In this document: piece after piece, positions 11,095 to 21,983 of the stretch | How positions within the stretch are numbered: the stretch's first letter is position 1 | Layout of the letters: every line of letters begins with the position of its first letter | Translations under genes and position numbers: made by a program | Notes under the pieces: generated by a model | What the model was told of the DNA's origin: nothing | The model's database searches: none | Seen by the model: the letters and a program-made list of their open reading frames with translations, nothing else | Assembly: GCA_038049695.1 (NCBI GenBank) | Contig: CP142452.1 | Location: forward strand, 28,942,501-29,006,500 | Source: Cinnamomum chago | Lineage: Eukaryota > Streptophyta > Magnoliopsida > Laurales > Lauraceae | DNA length: 64,000 nucleotides | Reading direction: 5' to 3'

Positions 11095-13126
11095 TCAGAC
11101 GTGTAGTCCACTGAAGTATTCTACTGGATCATAATCTTCCATTGATGTCAATTGTTGCTTCCTTTTATCTGCCAAATACCAATCTCGTAGGCAAACACAA
11201 CACTTCACCGTTTCTTCAGTCAGATTGGTTCTTTTGTCATCCACCACACGTCCACCTGCACTAAAAGCCTGTTCTGATGCTACAGAAGACATTGGAATAG
11301 TCAATAGATCACGAGTCATGGCGGCTAACACCGGATAAACGCTTTCTTGTTGCTTCCACCAAGCTAAAAGGTCAAAACTAGATGCATACTGCATCCGTAT
11401 TACACCGACGTCAAGATACAATGATAACTCCGTCACAGTGTTACTTGAACTTGAGCTGGATGTCATGCCCGTAGACAAGGAAGAATACCACACATCCCAC
11501 TCACCAACACCTGTTTGCTGGACTTCTGAATTGCCCATACTAAGCCCATCTGTACCCATTTGCTCACAGTAAAATTGAAAAAGTATTTAAATTTATATAA
11601 TTCATATTTTTATTTATTTCATCAATAAAAAATTGTACACCACTTAATTTTAACCTAGGATCAAATACGGCAGCTAAAGAAAATGTCATTGGAGCCTCTT
11701 TCCAATATTTATTAAAATTTTCTTCCATGTTTTTAACAGGGGTACTCAGTAAATCATGATCTCTAAATCTACAGAATTATACGGTAATTTTAAAAAGCTT
11801 CATTAAAGTTTCATTAGATGTGGGATAATATATCCCGGAAAAAAATAATGTTGAAGTATAAAAAGCTTCTAATAAATCCCTTATATGTGCACATAACTCC
11901 CAATGTTCATCACTAATCATCAAATGTTGTGCATGAAAAGCACAAAATTCATTTAAAACAGTTCTCCGGTCAAGTGCCTTGTTTAACAAATCATACATAG
12001 AATTCCATCTATGTTCTACCTCCTTGGGTATTTTAATAGCTAATACGCCTTGCCTCGCACATATTTGGGCATACAATTGTCTTTTTTGTGCAGATGTGAA
12101 AATAAATCTAACAATGTCTTTAATAGAATCTGTGTAAGTTACAATATGCTTTAAACCAACCTTTGCAATGAGATTTAAGATGTGACATACACATCTATTT
12201 TGAAAGATAGAGCTATCTATCAAAGTTGCAAATGGCATCTGCATTCTCATTAATTCAATAGCCACTGTATTATTACTGGCATTATCTAAAGTTACAGATA
12301 AAACTTTTTCTTTAATATTATATTCATCTACTTTTTCCAAAATAAATGTACTTATTCTAGTGCCACTGTGTGGCCATTCAAGAGTGTTAAAACTAATTAT
12401 ACGTTTATTAATAATCCATTTTGAATCTATGTTATGTGCAGTAATACAAAGATAACTGTCACCCCCTTGAGATGTCCACATATCTGTGGTTATGGCTATT
12501 ATGCCAGGAATTTCTGCAAGGTAATTTTTTATATTTATTTTCTCTTCCTGCCAGAGTCTAATAGCATCATTTCTGGCTGTATTTCTTGAAATACTGTGAA
12601 ATTGTGGTTGACAGTATTCCTGGACCCATTTTTCAAAAAACTCATTTTCAACAGAACAAAATGGTAATTCGGATAACACAATCATTTTAACAAGATTTTC
12701 TCTACAACTTTGTGCATTAAAAGAAAAAAGACCTAAATTGCTACTACTACTACCACCACCACCACCACCAATACTAGAAATTTGGGTCTGTGATCCAGGC
12801 CTCCCTGTCCTTGCATCAGCCGGCTTATGTAAGGCAAGACATTTTTGCATATGTCTTGTCAAATGGCCGGTACCGATTTTTGACGTGGCACCATAAATCT
12901 TACTACAAAATTTGCATTTTGCCTTTTCAACAGTTTTTCCATTTTCAATAATATCAAACCTTGTAAATATTTCCCAAACTGGTGAAGTTCTATTTCTCTT
13001 GGTTGATTTATGGGAACTCTGAGGAAGTGGTGGTAAATTACCTACTTCATCTTGTAATTCAATAAAATTTTCATGTTCCCCCCCTAAATTAACAGAAGAA
13101 GATTCTGTGAGAAGTCTTCTTGCCAT
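11095..13126 (-). pseudogene. hAT transposase with BED zinc finger, one stop and one frameshift
   Basis: The ORF opens at an ATG at 13126. Residues about 45-95 are a BED-type zinc finger (VWEIFTRFD, CKFC, GHLTRHMQKC). Then come the catalytic-region segments TTDMWTS, LSVTLDNASNN, RCVCHILNLI and HRWNSMYDLL, all typical hAT. A TAA at 11777-11779 interrupts the frame just after LMKLFKITV, but the same frame continues with FRDHDLLSTPVKNMEENFNKYW and AAVFDPRLKL. A one-base frameshift near 11570-11580 then shifts into the C-terminal part, which carries the hATC dimerisation domain (AWWKQQESVYPVLAAM, IPMSSVASEQAFSAGGR, LRDWY) ending at 11095. With only two lesions in about 670 codons this copy died recently, and an intact relative probably exists in the genome. 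Confidence 0.9.
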
Positions 13127-13855
13127 ATTTCAAAAAATAAATTTTATAAATAATAACAGTAATAGGCTCTAATAGCCTTCTTTTGTGATAATTAATATAA
13201 GAAAGGGGAGAAAATGAGAGTTAATATAATATAATATAAACTTATATATATGGAATCTCAAATTTAAATAATATAAATACCTTTAAATCTTTGAAGGCCC
13301 CTTTATCTTGTCTCTTGATGACTTGATCTTTGGCCCTCCAAAAACTTCTTAGAGAGAGTGAAAGAGTTGAATGCTTTGAGATAGAACTAGAGAATGTATA
13401 AAGAGAATGAAAGCGTTGTGTAAATTGGTGAGGAATGAGCATGGGAGGGTTAAGGTATTTATAGACTTTGTAAAATGACAAATGACACAAAATACCCCTT
13501 ATATGACCGTTTTATGGCTGTTGGGGGGGGGGTAAAAGTGATTTTTTTTTAAAAAAAGTGGATTGGGCCGTTGGGCGGGCTGGCGGGCCAGTTCCAGCGT
13601 GCCCAGTGGGCTGGAAGCACCAACCCACGGGCTTGGCGGGCCAACGGGCCCAGCCACCTCGGCCCAGCACGACCCGTGTCTCGGGTCGTGCCTTGTGGGT
13701 CGTGCCGTTGACCGGGCTGTGCCGGGCCACGGCCCTTTGACTGTTCGGCCCGGCCCATTTGACATCTCTAGCCCCAGTGTGGTAGTGCAGTTTCGAACCC
13801 ACAACCTCCGGGTGCAAACCATGGTCCTAAGCCAGCGGAGCTACCCCTTGGGGTT

Positions 13856-13868
13856 AAGTTAGCTAGTT
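13856..13868. repeat. SINE target-site duplication, right copy
   Basis: AAGTTAGCTAGTT, matching 10371-10383. Confidence 0.85.
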
Positions 13869-14219
13869 GTTTAAGCGGACATTGAAGAGAAAATGAATCA
13901 TTAACTATATTCATGCAATGGCACGTTCCAGGGGCAGTAGTGTGAGAACCATGTAGGGTGATGAATATATTCCTAATTAAATTTGGAATGAATCAAAATT
14001 CATGTTGAGTTATATTTATTCAACTTAGTTATGGACAACATAATAACAAATATCCAAGTGAAGTCTTATGATATGTTATTTATAGATGATAGGGTAATCA
14101 AATAAGGAAACAAGTAAAATATAAGCTAGAACCTTAGAGAAAGGCATCATATTATTTAGTCGCGGAGGGAGGGTTGCCCCTTCTCAACTTCTTCCATTCC
14201 TTAGTATACATGTGATAAC

Positions 14220-14920
14220 ATTTATATATATCCCCTAGGGTTTTTAGGATTTGTAAATAGGCCCATGTGGTTTTAGTATTTATAAATAGACGCATCTTTC
14301 ACCATTTTAATACATTCTATATCCCCAGAATGAGCAACCACCATAAGGTATGTGTTGAATTTTTATAAAAATGATAGATGTTCCCTTACATCCAATAAAC
14401 AAAAATGAGTATGTCATTATTTAAACAAAAAGTATTATGATTTTCTAGCCTCAATGCTTTCTCTTTCTCAATAACTCTCTCGTGAATATGAAGTCTAATC
14501 ATGTAATATAAAACTTTCATCAATCTAATGATAGGTTGTGTATGGATTGGATCAATTATAACCAATCATAAGTACAAGCATTGATCATTATTATGATCAG
14601 TTTGGATTTAATGAAATGAGTCGTGTATTCATAAAAATGGATTTATGTTAGGTTATTCTCCATTAAATGTACTACAGTAACCATTACTGTTACAAGCTTA
14701 GAAGAAAATAAGTCTAACATTTTGAAATTATGCATATAGGGACAAAGAGATGGGCAAAAGTGTAATTTCACTCTAAAAATTTATGGTGGTTGAAAGGGTA
14801 TTGAGTTTGGGGATATGGAAGGTATTAAAATAAAAAAGTAGGGGCCTATTTGAAAATACTAAAACCATAGGGGTCTATTTACAAATCTTAGAAACCTTAG
14901 GGAGGTATTTGAAAAAAGTC
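14220..14920. mobile_element. Long-TIR non-autonomous element, about 700 bp
   Basis: The left end (CCCCTAGGGTTTTTAGG, ATTTGTAAATAGGCCC, GGTTTTAGTATTT, then ATATCCCCAGAATGAG) is matched in the same order by the reverse complement of the right end over roughly 100 bp, at about 80% by eye. The 400-bp interior has no ORF. The arms are longer than usual for small MITEs and would fit a Mutator-type or foldback element. No target duplication was fixed, so class and exact ends are uncertain. Confidence 0.65.
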
Positions 14921-16100
14921 TAATATTTAAAGTTTCTATGGTTATTTTGGTTTCTTACAACTTTGCCCCTCCTCGTCTTCTTTTTCTTTCATAGAAGGAG
15001 ATAATTCAAAAAGTTTTTGAGGTTGTTTTTGTCTTTTAAGTTAATCTCATTGTAGTTACAGTTAAAATTATGATATGCTCTATCTGATAGTGGGACCAAC
15101 ATCTATTTGAGTAAAATTTAGGGAAAAACCCAATTAAAAAGATGTCATTTATTTTAAGCAGCATGGCTTTTATTGATTGTTCAGCTTTCTATAGCATTGT
15201 TTAATGGGGCTAATGGTGGTGTGCTCTCATCCATCCATGCTCGCCATAGGCATCGCGATCCATCAAACGATCACAAGCAATCAATCAATTGAATTTCAAC
15301 CATTTCTGTCTACCACAGGAATTGTAGCCCAATTAATTATGACAAGTAATCAATTAAAGTATTTTCATTAAATAATTATTGGTAGTTTGGTTTACATGTG
15401 ATTAGTCATATATAGGCCCTACTTTGATTACAGTGAGATACAATTCTTTTCATAAAATAAGGAGTAATTATTCTTTTGAATGGTTAGGATCATCATGGTG
15501 AGCTCTATTATTTTTGTATTTTAAATGTCCTCAAAGTTTGAAAAAGTATGTCTTTAAAAATGTTCAGGTATTTTCACCATTAGAATTTTTCCTTTAGATA
15601 TTTAAAAAAAATCTACAAAAAATATATAAATTAATTTTTTAATATTAAGTAAAAAACTAATAAAATTAAAAACATTATTGGTCACCTCTAGAAAAAATTC
15701 ATCTTCGCTGCTATTAGTTGACTATTGTTTGCCACTGCTGGAAGAAAATCGTAGCTCCCCCTCTAATATTAATGCGTTAAAATTAAGAGAATTATACTGG
15801 TCAAAATAAAAAATAAAAAAAATTGCTCCTACACTAGCATGATCGCTTTCTATAACTAGAAACAATTATGAGACAAGGGGTCGTTTGACCAAGCAGTAGC
15901 AAATAGGACTAATAAGCTGGTGGAGTGTTTTCTAATTGTTAAGCACAGTAAAAAGGGCATTTTATTAAGTAAGTAGCCCCTCTTTGTTGGTATAGAGCTA
16001 GATTTTGGTCAACAAAGAAAGAATAGGACTTGAATTATAAGTAGCTAAAATATGCATTCTAAAAATAAGATTTTTTTTAAGTAGAATAAAAATGGAAGCA
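14921..16100. other. Gene-free intergenic DNA
   Basis: No coding sequence, inverted-repeat element or RNA gene recognised. Confidence 0.45.
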
Positions 16101-16105
16101 TAAGG

Positions 16106-16200
16106 GCTCCAATTATAGCTCAACTAGTTGGGGATAGAAGTATGAGTACATGATTTTGAATCCTCTTTGTAAGCCCTAAAACTATTGGAATGTTGCAAGT
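16106..16200 (+). mobile_element. tRNA-like SINE head, plus strand (fragment)
   Basis: A possible pol III A box (TAGCTCAACTAGTTGG, 16116-16131) is followed after a normal spacing by a B-box-like GATTTTGAATCC (16152-16163). This matches a tRNA-derived SINE head rather than a working tRNA, since the cloverleaf is not complete. It lies next to an opposite-strand SINE piece. Confidence 0.4.
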
Positions 16201-16425
16201 TGTTGGAACTAGGAGACCAATAAGAGAAGCAGTGATAGTATTTTTTGGGATCCCAACTATGGGCTAGATCTGCACATGTAGGGAGACACAACTCACACAT
16301 GTTAGGTAATACCAACTTACATATGCAAAGAGGGGGGATGCCAGATTCGAAGGCCGGACCTCCCAATGAGAACAACCACTCCTTACCACTGAGGTAAGCA
16401 GCCGTTCTCGATAGACCTTGGTATA
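16200..16425 (-). mobile_element. tRNA-derived SINE, same family as 45432-45685
   Basis: The minus strand carries an A box (TTACCTCAGTGG, 16386-16397) and a B box (CCTTCGAATC, 16344-16353). The block AGTGGTAAGGAGTGG followed by GTTCTCA is shared with the copy at 45432-45685, as is a TTGTGTGAGTT-type segment further along. The 104-aa ORF across it is a product of the repeat, not a gene. Confidence 0.6.
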
Positions 16426-16526
16426 TGCTAGAAAACAAAAGTTACTAAGGAAATTGAAACTATAAATAGTGTTTCCTTTATTTCTTTAGAGTGCTTTTTA
16501 TATGCATTTTACTAGTATGGAGGTTG

Positions 16527-17965
16527 TTAGTGCCATAGTCTTTTGAGCACTATTTGTGTATTGTCAATTCCGTACCAAGGAGTCCCAAGAACTTGCACTA
16601 AGTGTTCATAAAAAAAGATCAAGCCCAAGGAGGAAAGTCGGGATTTGGTAGGCCTGGCCTGAATTCGGCAAAGGATCATCATCATAGTGTGCCAACCAAA
16701 CTCAGGTAAATGAGACCCTAAACCAACCTTTAGTAGACCTAAAAACCCTTAGATAAATGGTAAATTCAATAAGTTTCTAGAAGACAAGTTTGAGCAAATG
16801 GTATGCTCATTTTAGGCTACAGAACTCGGCTCACCGCCCTATTGGCGAGTACCGCACAGTCTCCTTTATCAGTAATGTGGTTCTCAAATAAATTTATGTG
16901 AGTACAGGTGGCGGTCAACTTGTGGTCACCACGCGGTTAACCGCCACCAGACCACAAGGCCAACGAAGTTTGGCGGTCACTTTTATCTGTAAGTTAAATT
17001 TTGAGTTTCTGACAGTCTGACAAAGCGCGGTCGCATAGCGGTTACCCACCAAGGCTAACCACCAAGTCACCCGCCATGTCAACAACAATTCAAATTTTCT
17101 GACCGTTGCACTAGCAATTGGGAATTTTGGATAACCGAGGTATAAGGCGGCTAACCACGAAACTAGCTATTAGAACTCACTCTATAAATACCTTGAGTTC
17201 ATTTTCATTTGTAATGGATGTAATCTTGAAGAGCCCTCATTCCTACAACTTGCTAACTCATTCTAAGCTCCCTAAGCATCTTCCAATCACACCTAGACAT
17301 CATTTAGGAAAAACCAAGGGCCTTCTCAGCACTAAAAGAGTGTGATTAGTGGAAGTTCATGTAGGGATACCTTGTGCCTCAAAGAGTAGAATCCTTATCT
17401 CCTTAGACCTTGACCTCTTCAACTTAGTTGTGCACTTCATTGGAGTATCTTCTTCTACACCAAGCAAGCAATCAAGAGGCTAAAGGTTTGACTCCGGTTC
17501 AAGCTTCAAGATTACTCTCAAGACTAAGTCAAGAGGCAAGTGTTCCCCTTCTCTACAAATTCATTTCTTTATTGTTGTAAGAGTGGATTAGAACTTTGTG
17601 ATCTCACCACTATAAAAATCTGTGAGGAGGATTATATTTGTGTGGTTGAAACTCCATATCAAAAAATCAGAGTTGTAAGAAATTGGAATCATACCTATGT
17701 GGTTTGATTCATTTTAGTGGAACCAAGAGTTGTTGTCCGTTGTGAGTGGATGTAGGTCAAGAGGACCAAACCACTGTAAAGCTGTGTGTACATCATTATC
17801 TTATTGATTGTTGAATTTTCTAATTTCTTGCTCTCAAAAGATAGATACATTCAATATTGCTTAGCACACATTCTAACAAGTGTCTCACTTGAACACTCTT
17901 GATAGCTTACTATATTTGCATTAAGTCGTATCTTAATTGTGATTGTTGCAAGATTTTTTTTCAAT
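16527..17965 (+). repeat. Possible old LTR remnant
   Basis: A TGTTAG start at 16527, a clear TATA box (TATAAATA at 17183-17190) and a following stretch with GGATGTAGGTCAAGAGGACC and AACCACTGTAAA resemble the U3/R/U5 region of some plant LTR retrotransposons. No paired LTR, primer binding site or coding region was found nearby, so this could be a solo or broken LTR. Identification is by general resemblance only. Confidence 0.35.
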
Positions 17966-17999
17966 CCCCCCCTCCCCCCTCCCCCCTCCCCCCTCCCCC
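17966..17999. repeat. (CCCCCCT)n simple repeat
   Basis: About four and a half units of a 7-base C-rich repeat, immediately after the possible LTR remnant. Confidence 0.95.
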
Positions 18000-19224
18000 G
18001 ATCTATGCATTGTAGGGCCTAAGCAGCCAAAAGCCCTTAGAGGGCCTATACTACCTAGGCCCTTACCTTTGGCCTCTTGAGCCAGGCCAAGCCCACAACC
18101 TAAAAAATAATAAAAACCACTTTTTTAACCTTTTACTTTATCACTAATCATTAAATGTTGCCTGAATATTAACCTCGTTACAAAGAAGAAATAGAACAAA
18201 TATGGCAACTACAAATAGAAATAAACATCAACATGAAGAAATGGCCAAAAGTTTTCATGGATATCTTATTACAGGAGGCATTTATTTCACAGGTACAGAT
18301 ACAACATCACTTTTTTGTGGTTCTAGAAATATTGGCAAAATATATACTTTTGAACCAATACTTCACTTCTAACTGCGGGATAAAGATGGGAAGTAACCTA
18401 GATAACCAAAGCTCCAATGCACATAAATGAGCATGCACATGACAAAGCAATATGCAGTGTGGCTACGTAAATTACAACAATAGGGCAAAAGCAATGGATG
18501 CACCTTTTCTTTTTAATGTTCTAAATCCAAGAGATGTTAGAACAAAAGGATATCCAAAAGGTCAAATGCCAGTCACTAAACATAAATTTACTTCAGAGGT
18601 ATAAGAGCAGCAAATTTCATATAAACCATAGGGAAGGTGGAGATCATAAGAACTCAGTGAAACTTGCTTATCTACATCAAGTTTAATGGTTTTAGCAAGC
18701 ATCATTTTAAAAAATAAATTCAACTATGAGTAACAATTGGATGAGTGTCAATCCGAGTTTGTGCTAATTTCAGGCGGTGGGTAGTGAGTATGAGGGGGTT
18801 GAATTGATTAAAGGGCCCTCCCATCCTAAAAGAAAAATGAGGTTGCTTACAACTGTGAGGGTCCCAAAAATAGTCCAAAAAGGTTATGGGTTCAAAATCT
18901 ATAGACATGCAGATCTAACAAAGAAAAAAAAAAGTAAGAAAAGAATCTCCAAAAGCACGGAAAACGGATTCCAAAAATAAATCAAAGATTCCATGCAATT
19001 AAAGAATAAAATAAAATGACTTTATCAAGGCAAGAGACCATAAAAAACAGATCCAGGACTACGAGACGGATAAAATGACATTGACTACATCAAAATTAGA
19101 GTTTGGAAGCCCCGATTAGCCAGAAAAATACTACAGTGTGACGCGAGGGCGCACCCTGTGGTCAAGCTTTCAAAATTGAAAAGGGCGAACAAGGACACGA
19201 AAGAGAGCTGCTAATGCCACAACC
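18000..19224. other. Gene-free intergenic DNA
   Basis: No domain-bearing ORF or repeat recognised. Confidence 0.45.
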
Positions 19225-19412
19225 CAAACTTCTCTCAGCACGTCCCTTCTCTCTACACACCCCAAATAAGTTAAAAAAAAAACTCAAAATTTCTTTCTAC
19301 GCATCCCTTTTTTTTTCCCAAAATTACCCAAACCTCTCCACCCACATTTTCTTTGTACACCCCCTTTCTTCCCCCCTCACTCTCACTGACCCTCTCTCCC
19401 TCTCCTTCACAC

Positions 19413-19460
<48 letters not shown>

Positions 19461-19650
19461 TCTACCTCCCTCTCTCTCCATATTCCTGCCGCCTCCGCCC
19501 GCCGCCCTCTTTCCCCCTCCCTGCTAGCCTCCGTCCAGCGCCGCCGCCCACTCTCCCTCTCCCTATCACCAAAGGGGGTGGTGGTGGGCGGGCTGGGTTG
19601 GGGTTTGGGAGTTGGGGTGGGGGTGGGTGAGTGTAGAGAGAATTTGGGTG
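19225..19650. repeat. CT-rich / CCG-rich block with (CT)n, possible decayed MULE-like element
   Basis: It contains an uninterrupted (CT)n tract near 19418-19456, then CCGCC-rich and GGTGGGG-rich sequence. Short inverted motifs at the edges (TTCTCTCTACAC left, GTGTAGAGAGAA right) match motifs in the elements at 2530-3142 and 21047-21355, hinting at a shared family. The ORFs here are low-complexity and not genes. Confidence 0.45.
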
Positions 19651-19957
19651 ATGTATGAAACTATGAATGGTATCCATTTTGGTAATTTCACACATAGGTA
19701 TATTGGTCTTAAAATAAAGGGACATGATCAGAGAAGTTTGGGATGTCTCATTAGTAGCTTTTGACACCAAATAGAGTGTGGGCATGCACCCCATGCCCCT
19801 GATAGAGGAACTAAATTCGAATAGAGGACAAAATCTTCTTTCACCAATACAAAACGACAACAAATTCTAAATGCTTAAATTTGAGAGGTGGGCCTCGTTG
19901 ATGGATGGTTTCAAAGGATGTGAATATCCTCCTTTATATATATATATATATATATAT

Positions 19958-20179
19958 GGCTCTCCTAAACTGCCGCTTATGATATTCTGAACTGAAACAG
20001 TACTGATCTCACAAATCAAAAGTCGAATATCTCTGTTTTTGGCATAGTGGAATTGGAAAATCCAGTTTTAATTGGATTTATCTTAATTCTGGAAACGGTG
20101 ATTTGAGGTAGTTTACATTGGAGAAGATTTTGCGGACGATTTTAGCTTAGGATGACATAAACTATAGCTTAGGAGAGCC
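19958..20179. mobile_element. Small MITE, 222 bp, bordered by TA repeats
   Basis: It starts GGCTCTCCTAA and ends with the inverse TTAGGAGAGCC. (TA)n lies directly on the left (19934-19957) and TA-rich sequence on the right. The interior has no ORF. The ends and TA context suggest insertion into, or growth of, a TA microsatellite. Confidence 0.55.
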
Positions 20180-20418
20180 CCTCTATATATATATGAATAC
20201 ATACACATATGTACGTACGTATGTATGAATATATGTATACATATATATACACACGTACGTATGTGTATATATATTCATACATATATTTATACACATACGT
20301 ATACATACATATGTGTATATATACACACACATACATATATTTATGCATATGTGTGTATATATACATACGTACATACATATGTACATATGCATATGTATAC
20401 ATATATATACATATACAT

Positions 20419-20449
<31 letters not shown>

Positions 20450-20503
20450 CACCCCCACACATGCATACATATATATATACATACATACATGTATATATAT
20501 ATA
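20180..20503. repeat. TA/CATA/CGTA microsatellite, about 320 bp
   Basis: Compound ATAT, ACAT, ACGT and CACA repeats. It gives long but meaningless Tyr/Ile/Val ORFs on both strands. Confidence 0.95.
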
Positions 20504-20684
20504 GGAAGTTTCAAGTGCATCCATCCCTCACCATAGGGTGAGGGACACTTCCATAATTGAGAATTTTCAAGTACAAAAGTTACTTTTCAAGTACATAGGG
20601 TGAGGTACACTTTCTTGTCTTTATGTGAAAAAAAGGAAAGTGCCCCCCACCCTATGGTGAGGGATAGATGCACTTGAAACTTCC
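20504..20684. mobile_element. MITE with about 45-bp TIRs, 181 bp
   Basis: The left arm GGAAGTTTCAAGTGCATCC then CCTCACCATAGGGTGAGGG is matched by the inverted right arm CCCTATGGTGAGGG then GCACTTGAAACTTCC with few mismatches. (TA)n lies on both sides (to 20503 and from 20688). The interior is noncoding. Confidence 0.75.
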
Positions 20685-20706
20685 CCATATATATATATAT
20701 ATATAT

Positions 20707-21046
20707 GAAGGTACTCCCATGATGCCAACTGCCTAAATGTGAGGGCTTATGCCCCTTACTCTCATGGTACAGTGAGAGTAACTCTTATAAGAGCATCTCA
20801 CAGGTGTCAGAACTGTTTGGTGCAATGACAATTCCACACTCCGTGATTCTCGGTGCTTTATTTTACGAAAGTTTTCCTCTCCCGCATGTATCCGACTTTC
20901 TCACCTCCCCCATCAAAAAGCAATTTGCCCCTGAAGATGAAACACATGTTTCCTCTTCTTCGACGCTCCACAAACGCGCCCTTAGAAAAGGTAGGCCAGG
21001 GCAAATGTGCCATTTCAAGGGATGTTTAAGTAAAAACAAAGAGAGC
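20707..21046. other. Gene-free stretch
   Basis: Nothing recognised; an 82-aa ORF has no visible domain. Confidence 0.4.
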
Positions 21047-21355
21047 TTCTAAATGCATCCCCACTTTTCTTTGCACACCCCCCCCCTTCTTTTATCCATC
21101 TCATATCCATCACCCCACCACCGCCGTCCTACCCTCTGCCACCTCCCCTTCTCCATCTCCCTCTCTCACTCTCCCTCCCCTCCGACAGTGCTGCTGGAGG
21201 GGGCGGTGGCGGTTGTGTAGGCGTGGGGTTTAAAGTGAGGTTAATTTACTTACTATTAGAAGTGTGTAGAGAGAATTTTAAAAATCTCAAATTCAATAGT
21301 GGGTGTAGAGAGAAAAGAGGGCGTGCAAAAGAAAAAATGGGGTTTGCATTTAGAA
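21047..21355. mobile_element. TIR element, 309 bp, CT-rich
   Basis: The left end (TTCTAAATGCATCCCCACTT, TTTGCACACCC) and the inverted right end (GGGCGTGCAAA, TGGGG, TTTGCATTTAGAA) form imperfect inverted repeats of about 45 bp. The interior includes GTGTGTAGAGAGAA, similar to the MULE-like element at 2530-3142. I could not find a clean target duplication. Confidence 0.6.
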
Positions 21356-21398
21356 TCTATTGAAACGAAAGTTCCCCAACCTCACTCGACGTACGCTA

Positions 21399-21671
21399 GG
21401 GCCTGTTTGGGCACCTTACTTGTCATTCTCAAGAAAAAAATCCCATCAAAAGTACTTTACATTAAATATTCCACCATACTTTTTTCAAAAAAGTCAAAAA
21501 AATAACCTTATTTACTAACTAAAAAATAAAAAAAACTCCACTTTCCAATAAAAAAATCAACTAAAAATACCTAAAAATAAAATACCATCATTATCCATTT
21601 ATATTTTATTATTCCTTTAAAATAATTTTTACTCCACTCAATTCTAAAAGTAAACCCCCCAAACACGCTCC
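21399..21671. mobile_element. Tourist-like MITE, about 270 bp
   Basis: It begins GGGCCTGTTTGGGCACC and ends with the inverted GGTGTTTGG-type sequence (CCCCCCAAACACGCTCC). The GGCC(T/C)GTTTGG terminus is typical of PIF/Harbinger-derived Tourist MITEs. The expected TWA duplication is not evident. Interior is A-rich and noncoding. Confidence 0.5.
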
Positions 21672-21694
21672 TTTCTTTGTCGCGGACGCGTCAT

Positions 21695-21876
21695 TTTTAT
21701 ATACACATGTAAGAGCCGGAGAGACCGCCTTACACGTCTTCCCACATCTCTTATAGGGATTTGGTTCATCGAAACTTATCAAGGAAGATTTCTCAAGTCA
21801 TATTTCCTCGAAAGCTTGGATATTTTTACGTTAATGACCATTCTTAGAACACTTATTGGCAAGAAACAAACAACAG
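21695..21876 (+). promoter_or_regulatory. Candidate promoter and 5' UTR exon of the PPR gene
   Basis: A TATA-like TTTTATATA (21695-21703) is followed by sequence ending in a perfect splice donor, ACAG|GTAAGG at 21876/21877. An intron to an acceptor ahead of 23258 (candidates at about 22955 or 23101) would make this an untranslated first exon. This is inference from signals only. Confidence 0.3.
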
Positions 21877-21905
21877 GTAAGGAAGATCAATGATTTGAGT
21901 GTCAT

Positions 21906-21983
21906 TCTCTAATATGATTCTTTATCTTCTGATGTTGTTCATTATCTCTAATATGATTCTTTATCTTCTGATGTTGTTCATTA
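21906..21983. repeat. Perfect 39-bp tandem duplication
   Basis: Two identical 39-bp units (21906-21944 and 21945-21983) beginning TCTCTAATATGATTC. Being identical, the duplication is recent. It lies just downstream of the candidate donor of the PPR 5' UTR exon. Confidence 0.9.

Larger units (their letters stand above)
10482..13770 (-). mobile_element. hAT DNA transposon, 3289 bp, recently inactivated
   Basis: The ends are inverted repeats: TAGAAATGTCAAA on the left and TTTGACATCTCTA on the right. The 8-bp GCCCCAGT lies on both sides (10474-10481 and 13771-13778), the hAT target-duplication length. Both ends are GC-rich and packed with GGCACGGCCC-like motifs (10496-10690 and 13560-13750), while the body is AT-rich and encodes a transposase on the minus strand. 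It sits inside a SINE, so it is younger than the SINE. ORFs in the GC-rich ends are not genes. Confidence 0.9.
10384..13855 (-). mobile_element. tRNA-derived SINE (about 177 bp) split by a hAT element
   Basis: With the insertion at 10474-13770 removed, the outer pieces form a short minus-strand element of about 177 bp. Its head has a pol III A box (TAGCTCCGCTGG, 13832-13843) and B box (GGTTCGAAAC, 13790-13799). Its tail ends in a poly-A tract, seen as poly-T at 10382-10393. A 13-bp direct repeat flanks the whole (10371-10383, 13856-13868). Boxes, tail and flanking repeat together define a tRNA-related plant SINE. The family name cannot be assigned without a search. Confidence 0.85.

Noticed and set aside
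13499..13862. Several overlapping ORFs
   Set aside because: They lie in the GC-rich right end of the hAT element and read the subterminal motif array.
16527..17965. Endogenous pararetrovirus
   Set aside because: TATA box and leader-like sequence could suggest it, but there is no coat, RT or movement-protein similarity, so I kept it as a possible LTR.
19214..19863. Proline/serine-rich ORFs near 19.2-19.9 kb
   Set aside because: They arise from (CT)n and CCG-rich low-complexity sequence; the same holds for ORFs at 2638-3052.
20169..20541. Long ORFs on both strands
   Set aside because: They are translations of a TA/CATA microsatellite, rich in Tyr, Ile, Val and His with no domain.
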